Below the pieces are notes generated by a model that was given only the letters and a program-made list of their open reading frames with translations, did not search any database and was not told the DNA's origin. 64,000 nucleotides of DNA from assembly GCF_028372415.1 (NCBI RefSeq), contig NC_092872.1, forward strand, positions 515,964,224 to 516,028,223, given 5' to 3'. Each line of letters opens with the position of its first letter. The first letter of the stretch is position 1. This DNA comes from Notamacropus eugenii. Its lineage: Eukaryota > Chordata > Mammalia > Diprotodontia > Macropodidae. Below, in pieces: positions 1-12,846 of the stretch. Made by a program: the position numbers and the translations under genes.

Positions 1-1628
1 CCTATACACCTACTTCCATGCTAGTGACTAAGACCATCCTTTTCCAGGATGTGGAACTCTTGACTGCATAGAGTTCTTGATTCTAGTCTCTTATGTTCCT
101 GCCTTCACTTCCTATTTGCTCTATCTACTCCAAAATTCTGATCTTTTTCTTTCTAGTACTAACTTGGTGACCAAACTACACTGATTTAGACTAGATATAA
201 AAGCTTGGTTTGGTGTTCTTAGAATTTTATTATACTCTCAATTCCAATTACCATGGCCCTAGTAGCTTAGCAGAAAAGCCAAACCCCAATCCCTATCCTA
301 ATTAAAAATATAATGGGCCCAAAGATTGCACCACCTTAGGTATCTAGGAAAGATGGGATTCCCAATCTAAACAAAGGGGATAATGATAAAGTTTATACTT
401 GTCATAATGGAAAAAGCACTGGTTCTTGAACCAGACCCGAATAAATTCAGTTATGGGCTCCTTATCTGACTATTTGCCACCACATATAAATCATCTCCCT
501 TCTCTGGCCCTCAGTTTCTTCAAACGTAAAATAAGATGGTTGGGGTAAATGATCTCTAGGGTCTCTTCCATTCTAAATTCTTACATCCTATGCCTAATAT
601 TTTCATAGCCAACAGCTAATGTCCAGCAATGTCTAATCTCCAAAAAAGATGAACACATTAATAGATTTTCTTGACACATTTTTCTCAAGCTAATGGTCTG
701 TTTGTTTATTTGGTTGCCCTAATTAAAACCTCAGGATCATTAAGACAGTGTTGAAAATGACAATCAGCCTTGAAGACAAAAAGGTAAACAGGAGCACAAC
801 TTACCCCTTTTACGAAGCTCCACAAGAGTCACTAAAGTGTGCCAACAGTGCCTGATGGAGTCAGCAGTCATTAGTTAAATAAGGAAATAAGGACTAGAAT
901 TTACTCTAGTAGAAATCCTCAATCTCAGAAGCCCCACTTAGGACATTTTATCCTCAGGCCTCTGACTCACTAACCAGAGGCACTGAACTAAAATTCTCCC
1001 ATAGGAGAAAGATATGGCCCAGTACCTTGTCTTTAGAGGCTACTGAATGAAAGAAGATCTCAGGTCCTTTGCCAATCATTAATTGTTCCTCCTTCTCAGC
1101 CCTGAGCGAACTGTGCTAGGGAAATGGACTTATAGCAATGCATGGATCCTTCAACTCCCTCCCCTAGTAAAAAACAGTCTGAACCCAACCTAACATCCTG
1201 GTTCCCCAACCACTCGACTTACTCCAAGCTCTAGTCCTGTCCTGTCACAGTTTCTTCCCAAAGTGTATAATAAGCAAGCTCAGAAATACCATCCTGGCTC
1301 TCTAAAAGACCAAAGCCCTTGGCAGAATAGTACCAGGCTAATGGACCTACAGAGGGACCTAAGGGCACAAAGCCTCAGCCTGAAGAGCAGTTGTTGTGTT
1401 TACCTGTTAGTGACTTAATTGATTAAATCTCTGTTGGTCACATACACCGCCAGAGGATTAATAAACTCAATGTATATGGCCCGTTTACAAGACAATTCAT
1501 GCTAATATGCTTTTTTAAAATCACATTTTGTCCATTTGAGCCTCTTCAGTATGAAAAGAGTCTGTTACCAAGGTTGAGAAAATAACATGGGAGAAAGGGA
1601 GAGAGTGGGAGGGAAATGAAAGAAACAA

Positions 1629-1696
1629 AGGGGGAGGGAGTGAGGGAGAGGGAGAGGGAGAGGGGGAGGGACAGGGACAGGGACAGGGAGAGGGAC

Positions 1697-1748
<52 letters not shown>
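1629..1748 (+). repeat. GGGAGA/GA purine tract
   Basis: About 120 bp of pure purine apart from a few C: GGGAGA and GGGACA units followed by about 24 GA repeats. It abuts the tail of the neighbouring SINE and probably grew from it. Confidence 0.95.
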
Positions 1749-1750
<2 letters not shown>

Positions 1751-1950
1751 GTTGTTTATTCTTTGTTCTCAAAGAGGACCATGGCATCAGGAAGATGATG
1801 CCATGACTTGCAAGTGAATTGGATTTAAGTGAGGGAGAGCTGTGCAAAGTCACCAGCCTCACACTCTCCTCTAGAGCCATCTGGGTCCAGTGCCAAGATA
1901 TAGCTTAGGACAACTGAAGATGGCCCCAGATGCAGTGTGAGACCTTGGCC
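1749..1950 (-). mobile_element. Marsupial SINE or LINE 3' end with CAAC tail
   Basis: The minus strand ends in ATGGTCCTCTTTGAGAACAA and an ACAACAAC tail that runs straight into the CT/GA tract at 1629-1748. The same ending occurs on the LINE at 54790, which suggests this element was mobilised by that LINE family. Confidence 0.7.
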
Positions 1951-2479
1951 TTTTTAAATTAAGGTCTTTCCCAAGTCTCAGTTTGACTGAAGCAACACCT
2001 GTTCAATGATTAAGGTTAGGAAAGAAATGAGGCAAAGAATAGTCTCTTTTTACTTAGTAAAAAAAAAAATCAATCTAGGAGAGAAGACCCTTAGGGTTTC
2101 TGGCCAAAACAGAAACAACTGCTATTTACACTCACTCTATGCTATTTACACTCACTCTGAACCTTAAGGGCCCAAACAATAACCAAACTTGGGCTGGGAC
2201 CTATTGTTGGCCAATCAATGAGAGCCAAAGTGATTTGGGTTTAAGGCATGGTTCTTAAGAAAAAAATCTAGCCTGTAAACCCCAAGATATCTCATGAGGT
2301 TTCAGCGAATCAAAATTTAAATTCCTTTGGGCAGAGCATCTGCAGGTAAGGCTATGATACTCTATGTGGACAGAGAAAGAGGAAGGAGGAAGTGGAGAAA
2401 GGAAGGAGGGAGGGAGACATTGAAAAAAGGAAATGGGAAAGGATCACCAAAGGAGATGACAGGATTTAGGGGTGTGAAG

Positions 2480-2635
2480 TCCCTTAAGAGATTTCCAAGG
2501 CCAGTCCCCTCATTTTACCAATCAGGAAACTAAAGGCACTATGGCGTTAAGTGACTTGCCTAAAGTCATGCAGATAATGTGTAGCAGAGCTGGGATTTAA
2601 AACTTCAAATCCAGTGTTCTCTATGCTACCTATTT
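2480..2635 (-). mobile_element. MIR/THER-type SINE fragment
   Basis: Core features in antisense: CAGGAAACTAAAGGC, AAGTGACTTGCC and GAGCTGGGATTTAAA, followed by the reversed tRNA-like head. Confidence 0.75.
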
Positions 2636-3477
2636 CAAAAATGGAATCTTAAGAAGAGGAAACTATGAAAGAAAGGAGTAAATAGAAAAGTGGGAACTGG
2701 AAGGAGAAGAAAAGGAAAGAGGACAAGGCAAGGGAAATTCTTTTCTCTAAATTGAACAGCCAGTGAGTTCAGCATCAGGACCAGAACCCAGGTGTGCCAA
2801 CCAGTCGGTTGTTTTTCATTCGACGGTCTTCCACTTTGATACAATGTATCTGTGTATAAAGTCCTACCAACAGTGTGACCAGCTGTTTTCCATCTGTCTG
2901 CCCTGGGCCGTCCCCAAGCCTCCTTGAGATTAGCAGTGAGCACCCATGGTCCTGAGCTGCTTGGGCAGGTGCACTAAGGGAAAACTGCTAGAGGAGAATA
3001 ACACAAAGAATGAACAGAATGAAGAGCACACTGGCCCTGGAGAACCCCTATGCAGTTAGCTTGGGGTGATTCTGGGGACCGGCCCTCTCCTCCATTCCTG
3101 CACACAGCAGTGGGGGAAATGAGACCCCAAAGGCCTGCTTCCCTTAAGCACAGGCAGAACTGAAGCCATAAGGCTGGGAAAAGAATGGGAAGCTACAAGG
3201 TCCTGGTCTTCCCCACCCCCTACCACAGAGCCTTGGTCAATGGCGCCCTGCCTGCCTTCCGCCTGCTGCTGCTGATCCTGTTGCATGTTGGGAAAGGAAA
3301 AGAAAAGAAATAAAGAGAGGGATCTTTCCTAGGTTGTCTTGCTTAGCAAGACATTTGCCTAGACCCTCCAAAAATTCCCTGAAGGGAAAAAGTGAGAACA
3401 CGTTGGATGGCGACAAGGCAATAAAAGAGTTAAACCCAACCTAGGGGTACAGAAGCAGTGGGGCGAAAGGTAGGGGA

Positions 3478-3480
3478 TTA

Positions 3481-3531
<51 letters not shown>

Positions 3532-3570
3532 CTTCTCCTCCCTTCTCTCTTTCTCACTCACTCACTCACA
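3478..3570 (+). repeat. CT-rich pyrimidine tract
   Basis: CT dinucleotides interrupted once by TTT, followed by CTCA tetranucleotides. Polypyrimidine/polypurine mirror symmetry. Confidence 0.95.
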
Positions 3571-4034
3571 TACCCCTGTGAAGAGCCCAGCTCAGGTCAA
3601 AGCAGTGGTTACCCATGAAACAGCTAATGAAGAATAAAAATAGTCTGTGTATGAGTATGTGAGGGGGAGGGGGGCTGGCGGTGGGGGAGAGAGAAGAAGG
3701 CAAGCCCACAGAACTGGCATTGCAGTAGCGTGGGGGGATGGGCTGCATTCAAATCAGGCTGCAGCTCGGGGTGACTCCTGCAGGCTGGATCTGCTGGTGA
3801 ACTAAGCTACACAATGCGGAGGAACCACCAGCGGCAGGCCGACCCGAGGCTCTGCAACGCCACTGCAGTCAGACTCTACCCGCCAGAGGGGACTAGAATA
3901 TTCCAAGGGGTGAAGGGGGGGGTGGGGAGGCTGGGCAGGAGAGGAAGCTCCTCTTTGGTTATTGGCTGGTGGAGTCCAACACTAGCTTTCCGGAAGACAT
4001 GTAAGCCTTCCCACACCCAGGACCAAGCCAGACA

Positions 4035-4600
4035 ATAGAGTGCAGTGGCCAGAGCTCAAGACTTAGAGCCAGGAGATGTGGGTTCAAATCCAAACTCCCC
4101 AACATTTTTGCAGGGTCTCATCTCTCTGAGCCTCAGTTTCTTCCTCTATAAAAATGGATAATAATACTTGATCTAATGTCCTCAAAGAATTACTGTGAGG
4201 AAAGAACTTTGTTAATAAGAATTTACATTTATGTAGCCTTTAAGGTTGGTAAAACACTATTTTCCACACAGTTGTTACAATGGATATAGCACTGGGCTTG
4301 GAGTCAGGAAGACCTGAGTTCAAATTTGGTTTCAGATACTTACTAGCTGTGTAATCCTGGACAAGTCACTTGACGGCTGACTCAGTTTCCTCAGTTGTAA
4401 AATGACAATAAGAGTAGCACCTACCCCACAGGGTTTTGAGGATCCAGTGAGATGATATTTGCAGAGTGCTCAGCACAGTAGCTGCTAGTAAGGCACTTTT
4501 GTGGCTGTTACCCTCAGCTTTCCTGAGGTGCTGTTTGAATCTGGGTATCTTGATTCTGGCACTCTTTTCACTATACTACACCAAAGTGCCTCTCAGTCTT
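4035..4600. mobile_element. Nested MIR/THER SINEs
   Basis: A plus-strand SINE (4035-4210), then an antisense SINE (4208-4600) split by a second plus-strand copy at 4270-4500, which has the full GAGTCAGGAAGACCTGAGTT and CTAGCTGTG core. Confidence 0.75.
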
Positions 4601-5429
4601 AAAGAACTATATAAAATGAATGGTTACTAAAACTAGATGAGGTACAGGGAAGAAGTCTTGCTCTAGAAAGCAATTTAGGGAAAGGAGGCAGAAAATCCTA
4701 GAAGCAAAAGTGACATTTTCCACTGGACCCTTCATCCAGACTGGTAAACCTGACTCTCTATAGCCATGGTCATCCTTATAGACCTCAAACACTGAGTTGT
4801 CCAACCATGTCCTTGCCTTCATGCCCCACCTGGGGCAAGGTACTGCCCATGTGCTGACAAAGTAAATCAATGCTCAGAGACTGGAAATAAGTGAAGAGTC
4901 CCTTGCAGTGGGCATGGGATGCTGTGATCTAAAACAGTTTCCAAATGCTGGACCCAGCCAGGGCTTCCTGATTGGCTCCAGATGATGTCATTCAGATGGC
5001 CAGCATCCCCAGTACCGAGCCAGGGCCTTTACTTGCTCTCTGAATAATCCATTTCAAAGCAAGCACCTTCAAGTTTCCTGTCTTGTTCCCTAGGTTAATG
5101 ATTATACTTCTCAGGTAATAGTTAAAGTCAGTCTGACCTTAGGCCCCAAAACACCCATCAAGGTGTGATATTATCACACCAAAACAGCCACCTGGAAGGT
5201 ATTATTACTTAATGAGACAAGGTTTATTTCATAGCCTGAAGGCAGCAAATTAAAGGGTTTCCCCAAACTTCTAGGGGCATCAAAGAGGTGTCATAGGGGC
5301 ATCCTAGGGGCCTCTGGTTCCTCCAGAACACCTTGAAGAACAAAATAAAAAGCTCACGGTGGTAGTAACTATTGAAAATTATAATTGTCACCTCTTCATT
5401 GTATGTATGACCTAAGGATAAAATCCCTT

Positions 5430-5680
5430 CTGTTTGTTACAACATCCCCATACTCAAGAGCATGTAATGTCTCCCTGTTGCCTACCATTGCTAGTCCAAA
5501 CTCTTCTAACTGGCTTCCAAGGTCCCCTACAACCTGGCATCTTAATTGATCTTAAAACACTTCCACATACACCTTGTGCTCCATCATGGCTGGTCACTCT
5601 ACTGTCTTTCTTACTCCTATCTCTGTGTTTCTAGTTAAGTGTTGTCTCTGCCTAGAACTTCCTCAGTCTTTCCCTCTCAC
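5430..5680 (+). mobile_element. L2 LINE 3' fragment
   Basis: Typical L2 3' sequence with CTGGCTTCCAAGGTCCC and a TGCCTAGAACTTCC motif. Confidence 0.6.
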
Positions 5681-5684
5681 TATC

Positions 5685-5925
5685 CATGATGGCTCACATT
5701 TATTCAGTACATTAAGAGTTACAGAGCACTTACCTCATGTCAACTCTATAAAGTAGTGCTAGCATTAATATTTCCATCTTACAGATGAGAAAAGAGAAGC
5801 CCAGAGAGGAGATATAACTTACCCATGATCACATATCCCTGACTGTCAAAGTTGGGATTTGAACCCATCACTCTCCTGACTCCATGTCCAATGTCCTTTC
5901 CACTACACAATATGGCCTTTGTAAA
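5685..5925 (-). mobile_element. MIR/THER-type SINE
   Basis: Nearly full-length antisense copy: ACAGATGAGAAAAGAGAAGC, TTGGGATTTGAACCC, then the reversed head ending near CACTACACAATATGG. Confidence 0.8.
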
Positions 5926-6639
5926 GACCCAATAGAATCCTGATGATATTTGCACACCTGTTCCCCCTAGGTAGGATGGTGGTTCTGAAAGCACTAATTC
6001 TGAAGAGAAACCTTTGAGTCCACTTGGGGATCTGAGCCAGAGAAGAGTTAGGTCAGGTCATCTGTTTTACCTCCAACCAAAACCATAGGACCTGTGTTTC
6101 CTCAATGTCACAAGAACTAAGCTGGCATTCACTGGACAAAGAAAGGGCTACTTCCCACTAAAATAGAACAAAATAATCCATTAATAGTCAACTCAAAGGA
6201 AGAGACAAAAAAATCAATTTCTAGGGCCAAGACTCCTTCAGAACCATTTTGAAATGATTTCCTGGGCCATGAGAACAAATGATAGTTAATAATGTAGTTT
6301 GGCATCTGTAAGAGTGGATGTTTACCAGCATCCTCAGAGTTAAAATTCTGGGAGGATGCAAGAGTGCTTGCATGGGGGCTACATGTCTAGAAAGGAGAGA
6401 GTAGGCTGTGTAAAATATTAATCAGGCACCGTTTTGAGCAGAGCTTGCAACAATCCTGAGCCAATCCCCTCTCTGCAGCCCAACACGCTCAATGACATGA
6501 CTCACAACTTCTGGAACTCATGCATTCTCTTGCCCTGGATGAACATGGAACAATTACAAAAGCTACTCATAGCAAGAGAATAGACAAGGGGGCAGTGGTG
6601 GTACACAGCAGGATTGGAAAATAAGGTTATCTCGCATTA

Positions 6640-6893
6640 TGATAATCATCATCATCATTTCATGTGGTGCTTTAAGGTCTTAAACATTCTTACATATTTT
6701 AGTTATCTCATTTGATCCTCACAAGTTTAGGAGGCAGGTGCTATTATTATTTCTACTTTGTTAATAAGGAAACTGAGACTGTGAGAAGTTAAAAGACTTG
6801 CCCAGGGTCACATATCTAGTAAATGTCCAACACAGGATTTGAACTCAGGTCTTCTTAACTCCAAGCCCATTAATCATATCCATTGCACCACAA
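6640..6893 (-). mobile_element. MIR/THER-type SINE
   Basis: Full-length antisense copy with TCTCATTTGATCCTCACAA, GGAAACTGAGACTG and GATTTGAACTCAGG. Confidence 0.85.
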
Positions 6894-7324
6894 CCATGTT
6901 GTTAGTTTCTCCACGGTAAGGACACCATTATACTTGTATCCTACTCAAATTAAACTCACATACACAAGTAAATAATGATTGCAACTATGTGGGTCCCCCC
7001 TCCAACCATGCAGATAAGCAGTCCCTTTTGCCTTTGAGAATTGCTGTGGCCAAAAGAATTCATCTCCTGGTCAACCTGGCAATAAGACTCTGCACTTAGC
7101 AAGTTGGTCCTCAGGCAACAGACACTTCATCACTGAGCTCATACTGGAAAACTTTCTAGCTTAGTGGTCTTGGCAGAGCTTGGGTTCCATCTGCAAAGCA
7201 TTTAAGAACCTACGATCAAGGAAGCAAGTCGTGGTGAAGAGCTGGCCTCATAGTCAAGAAGACCAGGATCCAAGTGTTGCTTCTGCCACATTTATCTCAG
7301 TGCCCCAAGCAACTTTCTTACAAA

Positions 7325-7510
7325 AACCACTGAATAGAGTGCTAGAGTTGGAGTCAGGAAGACCTAAGTTCCAAACTTGCCACTAGCTAGCTATGTGTCC
7401 TTGGGCATGTCACTTAGCCTCACCTAGGTTAATCTCTCCTCATCTATAAAGTGAAAATAATAACACCAGATTGTTGAGAGGATAAAATGGGAGCACCCTC
7501 CAAACCTTTA
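7325..7510 (+). mobile_element. MIR/THER-type SINE
   Basis: Plus-strand copy with GGAGTCAGGAAGACCTAAG and CTCATCTATAAAGTGAAAAT. Confidence 0.8.
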
Positions 7511-7599
7511 GGACTAAGTTACAGGGCAAGGACCTATATACTTTCATAGAGGGAGTTTTCTTCACTAGGAATTCCTATCCCAATGAAATCATAGATTTA

Positions 7600-7720
7600 G
7601 TCAAAAAATGAGGAGAAAAAAGAGAAGCAAAAGAAAGGCAAGGAAGAAAAGGAGAAGGAAGAGAAAGAGCAATATTACAAAGAAGATGATGATGATGAAG
7701 AAGAAGAAGCAAAGATAACC
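7600..7720 (+). repeat. A/G-rich tract
   Basis: A purine-rich low-complexity segment with GATGAT and GAA repeats. Confidence 0.8.
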
Positions 7721-7839
7721 ACCCCCACAGAGTGAAGATAAAGGACCAGAAGATTTTCATGGAGGATATTAAAATTTCTTTATCTATCCATATACATGTA
7801 TCATACAAGTATACATACAATTTATGCATACATATTACA

Positions 7840-8025
7840 CATCTTTAGAATGCTTTTATGTATGTTGCCTTATTTGATCCTTACACAGTAAACGTTATTT
7901 TCTTCATTTTATAGACACAGACAAATATGGCTCATAGCAGGGAAATGATTTGCCTAATCAGAATGTCGAACCCAAGTCTTCAAATTCCAGGTTCAGTGCT
8001 CTGTTACCATATCACACTTAATCTT
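7840..8025 (-). mobile_element. MIR/THER-type SINE fragment
   Basis: Antisense copy: TTATTTGATCCTTACACAG, TTTTATAGACACAGACAAAT and CGAACCCAAGTCTTC. Confidence 0.7.
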
Positions 8026-8099
8026 TCAAATCCCAAGTGCAGGTAGAGTTCCTGTCCCATCATAGCTTTCCAGTCACTGATTTGTCATGAATGTTGTCA

Positions 8100-8515
8100 T
8101 GGAGTGGCAGCCTATCCCTAACGGCAGCCTGGAGACCTAGCTCTGCCACTTATTAGTTCAACTCTGGGCCAGTTACTTCATCTCTCTTGGGCATCAAAGT
8201 ATCTTCAAATGGAAATTGGAGATAAGAATCTTTGTAGTATCTACCTTTTAGGGTCCTTGTGAAGCAATGTGGTATGGTGAATAGAATCCTACTTCTTATA
8301 CATCTTGGCTGGGTGACTCTGGGCAAGTCACTTAACCTCTCAGTGCTCCCAGACAGTTCTCCAAGACTTAGAAGTTCATAGAAAGTGCTGACCTGTACAA
8401 GTAGAGGGAATTTCCTAACTGGGGAGCTGGATATAACAATGAAATTACAGATTATGCCTTTGTCCCTCTCCACCTTTCAGAGTCATTCTGAAGAAAGGGC
8501 TTAATAAAAAGTAAA
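8100..8515 (+). mobile_element. Two plus-strand MIR/THER SINE fragments
   Basis: Cores GGGCCAGTTACTTCATCTC (first) and CTGGGCAAGTCACTTAACC (second). Confidence 0.7.
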
Positions 8516-8969
8516 GCACTATAGAAATGCAAGGTATTATTAACAATGGAAATGCAAAGTATTGGGGGAACAGGACAATGACCTGGGTGAGCCAGCTTTT
8601 CACCTAGTATCCAGAGAAATACTGACCCTTAATGGACACATCATTATTTAGGTTCCCTTAACCAATCAGGCTCTCCCCAAATGTCTGCCCCCCCCCCTTA
8701 AAATGTCCACTGAATTGGCAATTGAAATCATACCTCCAGGAATCTTCTGCCAGTCAACATACCACCCAACATTCCGAGTGGAATAAATTTATTACCTTAT
8801 AAACACTATTCAACTAGCTGAACACCAGTGGAGGTGGGGGTGGGCGGCTCAGGAGCAAGGGAGGGATAGTGACAGGAGAGAGAACCTGGGTCCAGGAACA
8901 CAGTTAAATCCACTCCTCTCAGACCCTGTATTTTGTGTTAATACTTGCCATCTGCTCATGTTGCATTTT

Positions 8970-9320
8970 TACCACAGAGAGGGAAATGGAAAGGGGGAGG
9001 AGAGAGACAGAAAGAGAGAGTGAGAGAGGTGGGGGGAGAGAAGAGAAGGGAAGTGGATGACAAGGAGAAGGAAAGAGAAAGGGGGAGGAGGAAGATAGAA
9101 AGATACCATGGCTTAGCATTAGAGCTAAGTCTTGAAGGAAGTCAGTCATTCTAAGAGGGGGAGGGAGATAATCAGAGAAAGAGTCAGTCATTCTAAGAGG
9201 GGGAGGGAGATAATCAGAGACAGAAAGAGGGAGAGAGAAAGGGAACAGAGAGAAAAGGAGAGGGGGAGAAGGAGGGGAAGGAGAGGGGAAAGGAGAGGGA
9301 GAGGGAAGATAGATATCATG
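8970..9320 (+). repeat. Purine-rich tract with 42-bp tandem duplication
   Basis: About 350 bp of GA-rich low-complexity sequence. Within it a 42-bp unit beginning GTCAGTCATTCTAAGAGGGG is present twice, at 9141-9182 and 9183-9222. Confidence 0.9.
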
Positions 9321-9564
9321 GCTAAGTAAAGACACGAAAATCTCTCTCAGTCTTTGTGTTGCTCTCCTTGCCCTTGCTTCACCACCAGAGAACAAAACCA
9401 GAGCCAAATCATGCCTCCTCAGAACTGCCACTGAAGGGAAATTCTTCAAGAGGAAGGGAAGGCAAGGGGAGGCCTCCTCTGCACGTCTGATACTCCACCA
9501 GGCAAGAAATCTGCCTCAGGGAGAAGCTCAGTGCAGAGCTGGTGGGGGGAGGGAGAGGGAGAGA

Positions 9565-9583
9565 GAGAGTGAGAGTGTGTATG

Positions 9584-9614
<31 letters not shown>

Positions 9615-9703
9615 GTATATGTGTGTGTGTGTGTGTGTATTCACCAGCAAATGTGTGTGTATGTGTGTGTGTGTGTGTATATATGTGTGTGTGTGCGTGC
9701 GTG

Positions 9704-9757
<54 letters not shown>
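9565..9757 (+). repeat. Long TG microsatellite
   Basis: About 190 bp of TG repeats broken by TATG, GCGTGCG and one short unique insert near 9638-9653. Potential Z-DNA. Long Cys/Val and His/Thr open frames here are artefacts of the repeat. Confidence 0.97.
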
Positions 9758-10037
9758 GGGGTGGCGAAGGGAGGGGGTGGGGGTTCTAATGGGGAGGAGA
9801 CTCAGCAGCTGGCAGCTGCGACTCCTACAGGCAGAAATAGGGGACAGCATCCTCTCCCACATCCTCCATTACATCACAGACGGAAAAGCTGCCCCAACCA
9901 CAGAAAAAGAAAGGCCTCAGACCTTCCTTATGGTGCCTGGGGCCAGGTCTGTCCAATGGCATCATATCAGCCAAGAATTATGAGGGGAGAAGATTCAGGA
10001 CCAGGGTTGAATGAATCATTTTTTAATCAAATTAAAG

Positions 10038-10490
10038 TTGAGTGGCACAGTGGACAAAGCCCTGGCCTGGGAACCAAGAGGGCTGGGTTTTAATGTCCTG
10101 GTTCTGTCATCCATTTTTGAGGTGACCTTGGGAAAGTCACTTCCATCTCTGAATCTCATCTGCTTCCTCAATAAAAATGGCTGAGGGTAGAAGGTACAGT
10201 TAGATGCTCTCTAAGTTCCCTGTAACTTTCTAAGTTCCTCCTAACCTCCTAACAAGTTCTAAGAGCCATTCCAGTTCGGACATTTTCTGTTCAAAGATCC
10301 CTTCCAGTTCTGAGATTCTTTGTTGTTGGATCCTTCCAACTCCAATATTCTATATTCCTCCCAATTCTGACATTTTATGTTCCATCCCAATGCTAACATT
10401 CTATATTCTATGATCCATTCCTGATTCAACATTCTATGTTTCTTCAAGTTCTGACATTTTATGTTCTAAGGATCTTATAGTCTTAACATT
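10038..10490 (+). mobile_element. MIR/THER SINE with tandemly expanded 3' unit
   Basis: A plus-strand SINE (10038-10230) followed by about seven degenerate copies of a 33-36-bp unit of the form TTCCAGTTCTGACATTCTAT plus GTTCTAAGGATCC. Confidence 0.75.
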
Positions 10491-11846
10491 CTATTGTCTG
10501 TTATTGTATGACCTTCTCTAAACCCCTTATCCAAAGTACTTGAAAGAAGTTGAAGGATTTTAACAAGTATTGCCCTTTCAACTGAAAAACAGGGCAAGCT
10601 TCGTGGAATACTGAGTCTCCAAAGCTTGTTTTCACATACTGCAAGAGGTCAATTGGTTTTCAGACCTACCCTGGGCTGGAATCATTTAAAAGAGAGCCAA
10701 CCCTGAGGGGGTCTCTGAACTTGGGATCAGGTTTTCCAACCATTCCTCTAGGTGCCTGTTTCCTCAGAGGCCCAGGGCTTTACACACCCCACAGTTCTCT
10801 CCTGTGCAAAATCTGCTTGTGCAACTTTGGAAGCCTGGTGTTGGGACTTGGCCCAAAGTGGTTTTGTTATTAGCCAAAGAGTCATCCTTGGAAAGAGTTG
10901 TGCTCTTAACCATTGGAAAAATTAATCAAAATGACACCTCGTGAACAAGATGTTTTGGCTCACTGGAAAACAAACAGCGGTTTACAACAAATTAGCAAGG
11001 TTCACTCTGTGCTTCTGGGCAAAGAGGCAATTTAGAGCATTCTGAATACTATTCCTGATGCCTTTTCTAGACTAGGACTGGCTCTTGGCAAATAGGAAAA
11101 CTATCCAAGACAACCATGTCCCTTGGTCTCCCTCTCCTGCATTTTGAAGGGCCCCAAGGCCTAGGGAGCAAGCTGAGATGTCTCCAGTTCATTTTTACAC
11201 TTTCCTGCTTCTGCCGCCTGCCCTGATAATGTGTTGCAGATGTGAAGCTCTCTCTTCCTTTGTATGAAGTTGCTGGACCAGACTCCCTCTTCAGAGCAAC
11301 TTTACTCCCTCTAAGTCCGTGTCCTCTGCACCAGGTACACACACCCTCCTAGGTATCTTTGGTATGATATTTAGCAAGACCTCCACTATTTCTCCCCCAC
11401 CTCCCACAGTAAGTGGATTCAAAGAGAAAGGAAACTTGAATGGCTGATGATTTCTCCCTAATTGTGAAAGATCAATAACCAGTCCTAGAACTACAGAAGG
11501 AACAAAACATGTCCAGGGTCCACCAGGACACACTGTCTCTTTGTCTTGGTCTTTTTCTCTACTTCATATTCCTTCAAGTTTCAAAGTGAAGTCTTATGTC
11601 CAGAAGCCCCAGCCTCATCTCCAAGTAAGGATCCTATGGCTAACTCAATCTGACACCTCTGTGAGTAACTCAACTTCTGGCTTCAGCCATAATGAAGTGT
11701 TCATTTCACCTACTCTACCAATTTCAGATGGTCCCAGGGTACCAGGTACCCAAAACCATATGGGAAAAGTATTTCTGATAACTCCAGGGAAGGGAATTAT
11801 TCCTAAATACCCAAGCCCTCTCCCTCCTTCCAAAACCTACCACTTA

Positions 11847-11940
11847 TATTCATTAATTGCACAAACATATATGAAGTATCTTCTACAATCCAGGAACACT
11901 GGGGATAGAGACAAAAATGAGGAACTTACATGAACAGAGG
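11847..11940 (+). mobile_element. L2-like LINE fragment
   Basis: A short match to the common mammalian ATTCATTAATTGCACAAACA / AGGAACACTGGGGATAGAGA sequence. Confidence 0.45.
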
Positions 11941-12009
11941 AAATAACTGAACTTGAATATGTTATATAAAATACTTAGAGTAAAAATAAAGGACTTGGGG
12001 AGGGGCTCT

Positions 12010-12385
12010 ACTAATAAAAACTCATACTGATATGAGCTTTGCACTCTTCCAAATGTTTTCACCTGTATGATCATATTGGTCCTCCTTCATAATCCTTTGA
12101 AGTAGGCAGGGCATGAATTATGATATCCATTTAACAGAAGAGGAATTGGAAATGGTCACATAGTTAAAAAGTGGTTATGACTTGAACCCAGATCTCCTGA
12201 GTTAGTCACAGAATTTTTGAGCTAAAAGGGCCTTTCAAGACAATCTAGTTCATTCCTATCCCTCTTCTCAAATGAGGACATTGAGGTACATGATAGGGAG
12301 GTGATTTTGTTCAGGATCATCCAACTAGTATCGGTCAGGAATAAAACCTGGCTCTTTTGATTTATATTACAGTGTTTTATTGGGC
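12010..12385 (-). mobile_element. Two antisense MIR/THER SINE fragments
   Basis: First copy 12010-12200 (TTGAACCCAGATCTCCTGAG), second 12200-12385 (AAATGAGGACATTGAGGTAC). Confidence 0.7.
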
Positions 12386-12599
12386 ATATATAGTGAGCTG
12401 TCCCCCATCTAAGGGCCTTGTGTATAGGAATATCCACCATCCCCAAATCCACCTTTTCACATACCTAGGATAAGGTTATTTCTATAGTAAAGAAGAAAAG
12501 GCCTTGTGTAAGGGGGACTTATTTATTCGTGGTTCTGTTACAAGATTGCTACATGATCTTTGCTAAATCACTAATCCTCAATGATGAGCTGGTTCACTT

Positions 12600-12787
12600 T
12601 AGAAAAACATGGAAAGACTTGCTTGAAATAATGAAGAATGAACTAAGCAGTACCAAGAGAACATTGTATGTCAAAACAGCAATGTTGTTCTAAGAGCAAC
12701 TCTGAACAGCTAAGTCATTACCAAAATCAACTACAAGGGACCTATAAAGATGCTATCAACATCCAGAGAAAGAACTAATAAATAGAA

Positions 12788-12846
<59 letters not shown>

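Noticed and set aside
3185..3313. Small open frame MGSYKVLVFPTPYHRALVNG with a Leu-rich end
   Set aside because: 42 residues, no homologue recognised, no supporting splice or promoter signal; treated as chance.
7090..7170. Possible last BCAS4 exon on the minus strand reading KVFQYELSDEVSVA then stop
   Set aside because: Only a weak resemblance to the expected C-terminus and a poor acceptor tract.
9542..10093. 183-, 132- and 73-codon open frames rich in Cys/Val or His/Thr
   Set aside because: They are translations of the TG/CA microsatellite.
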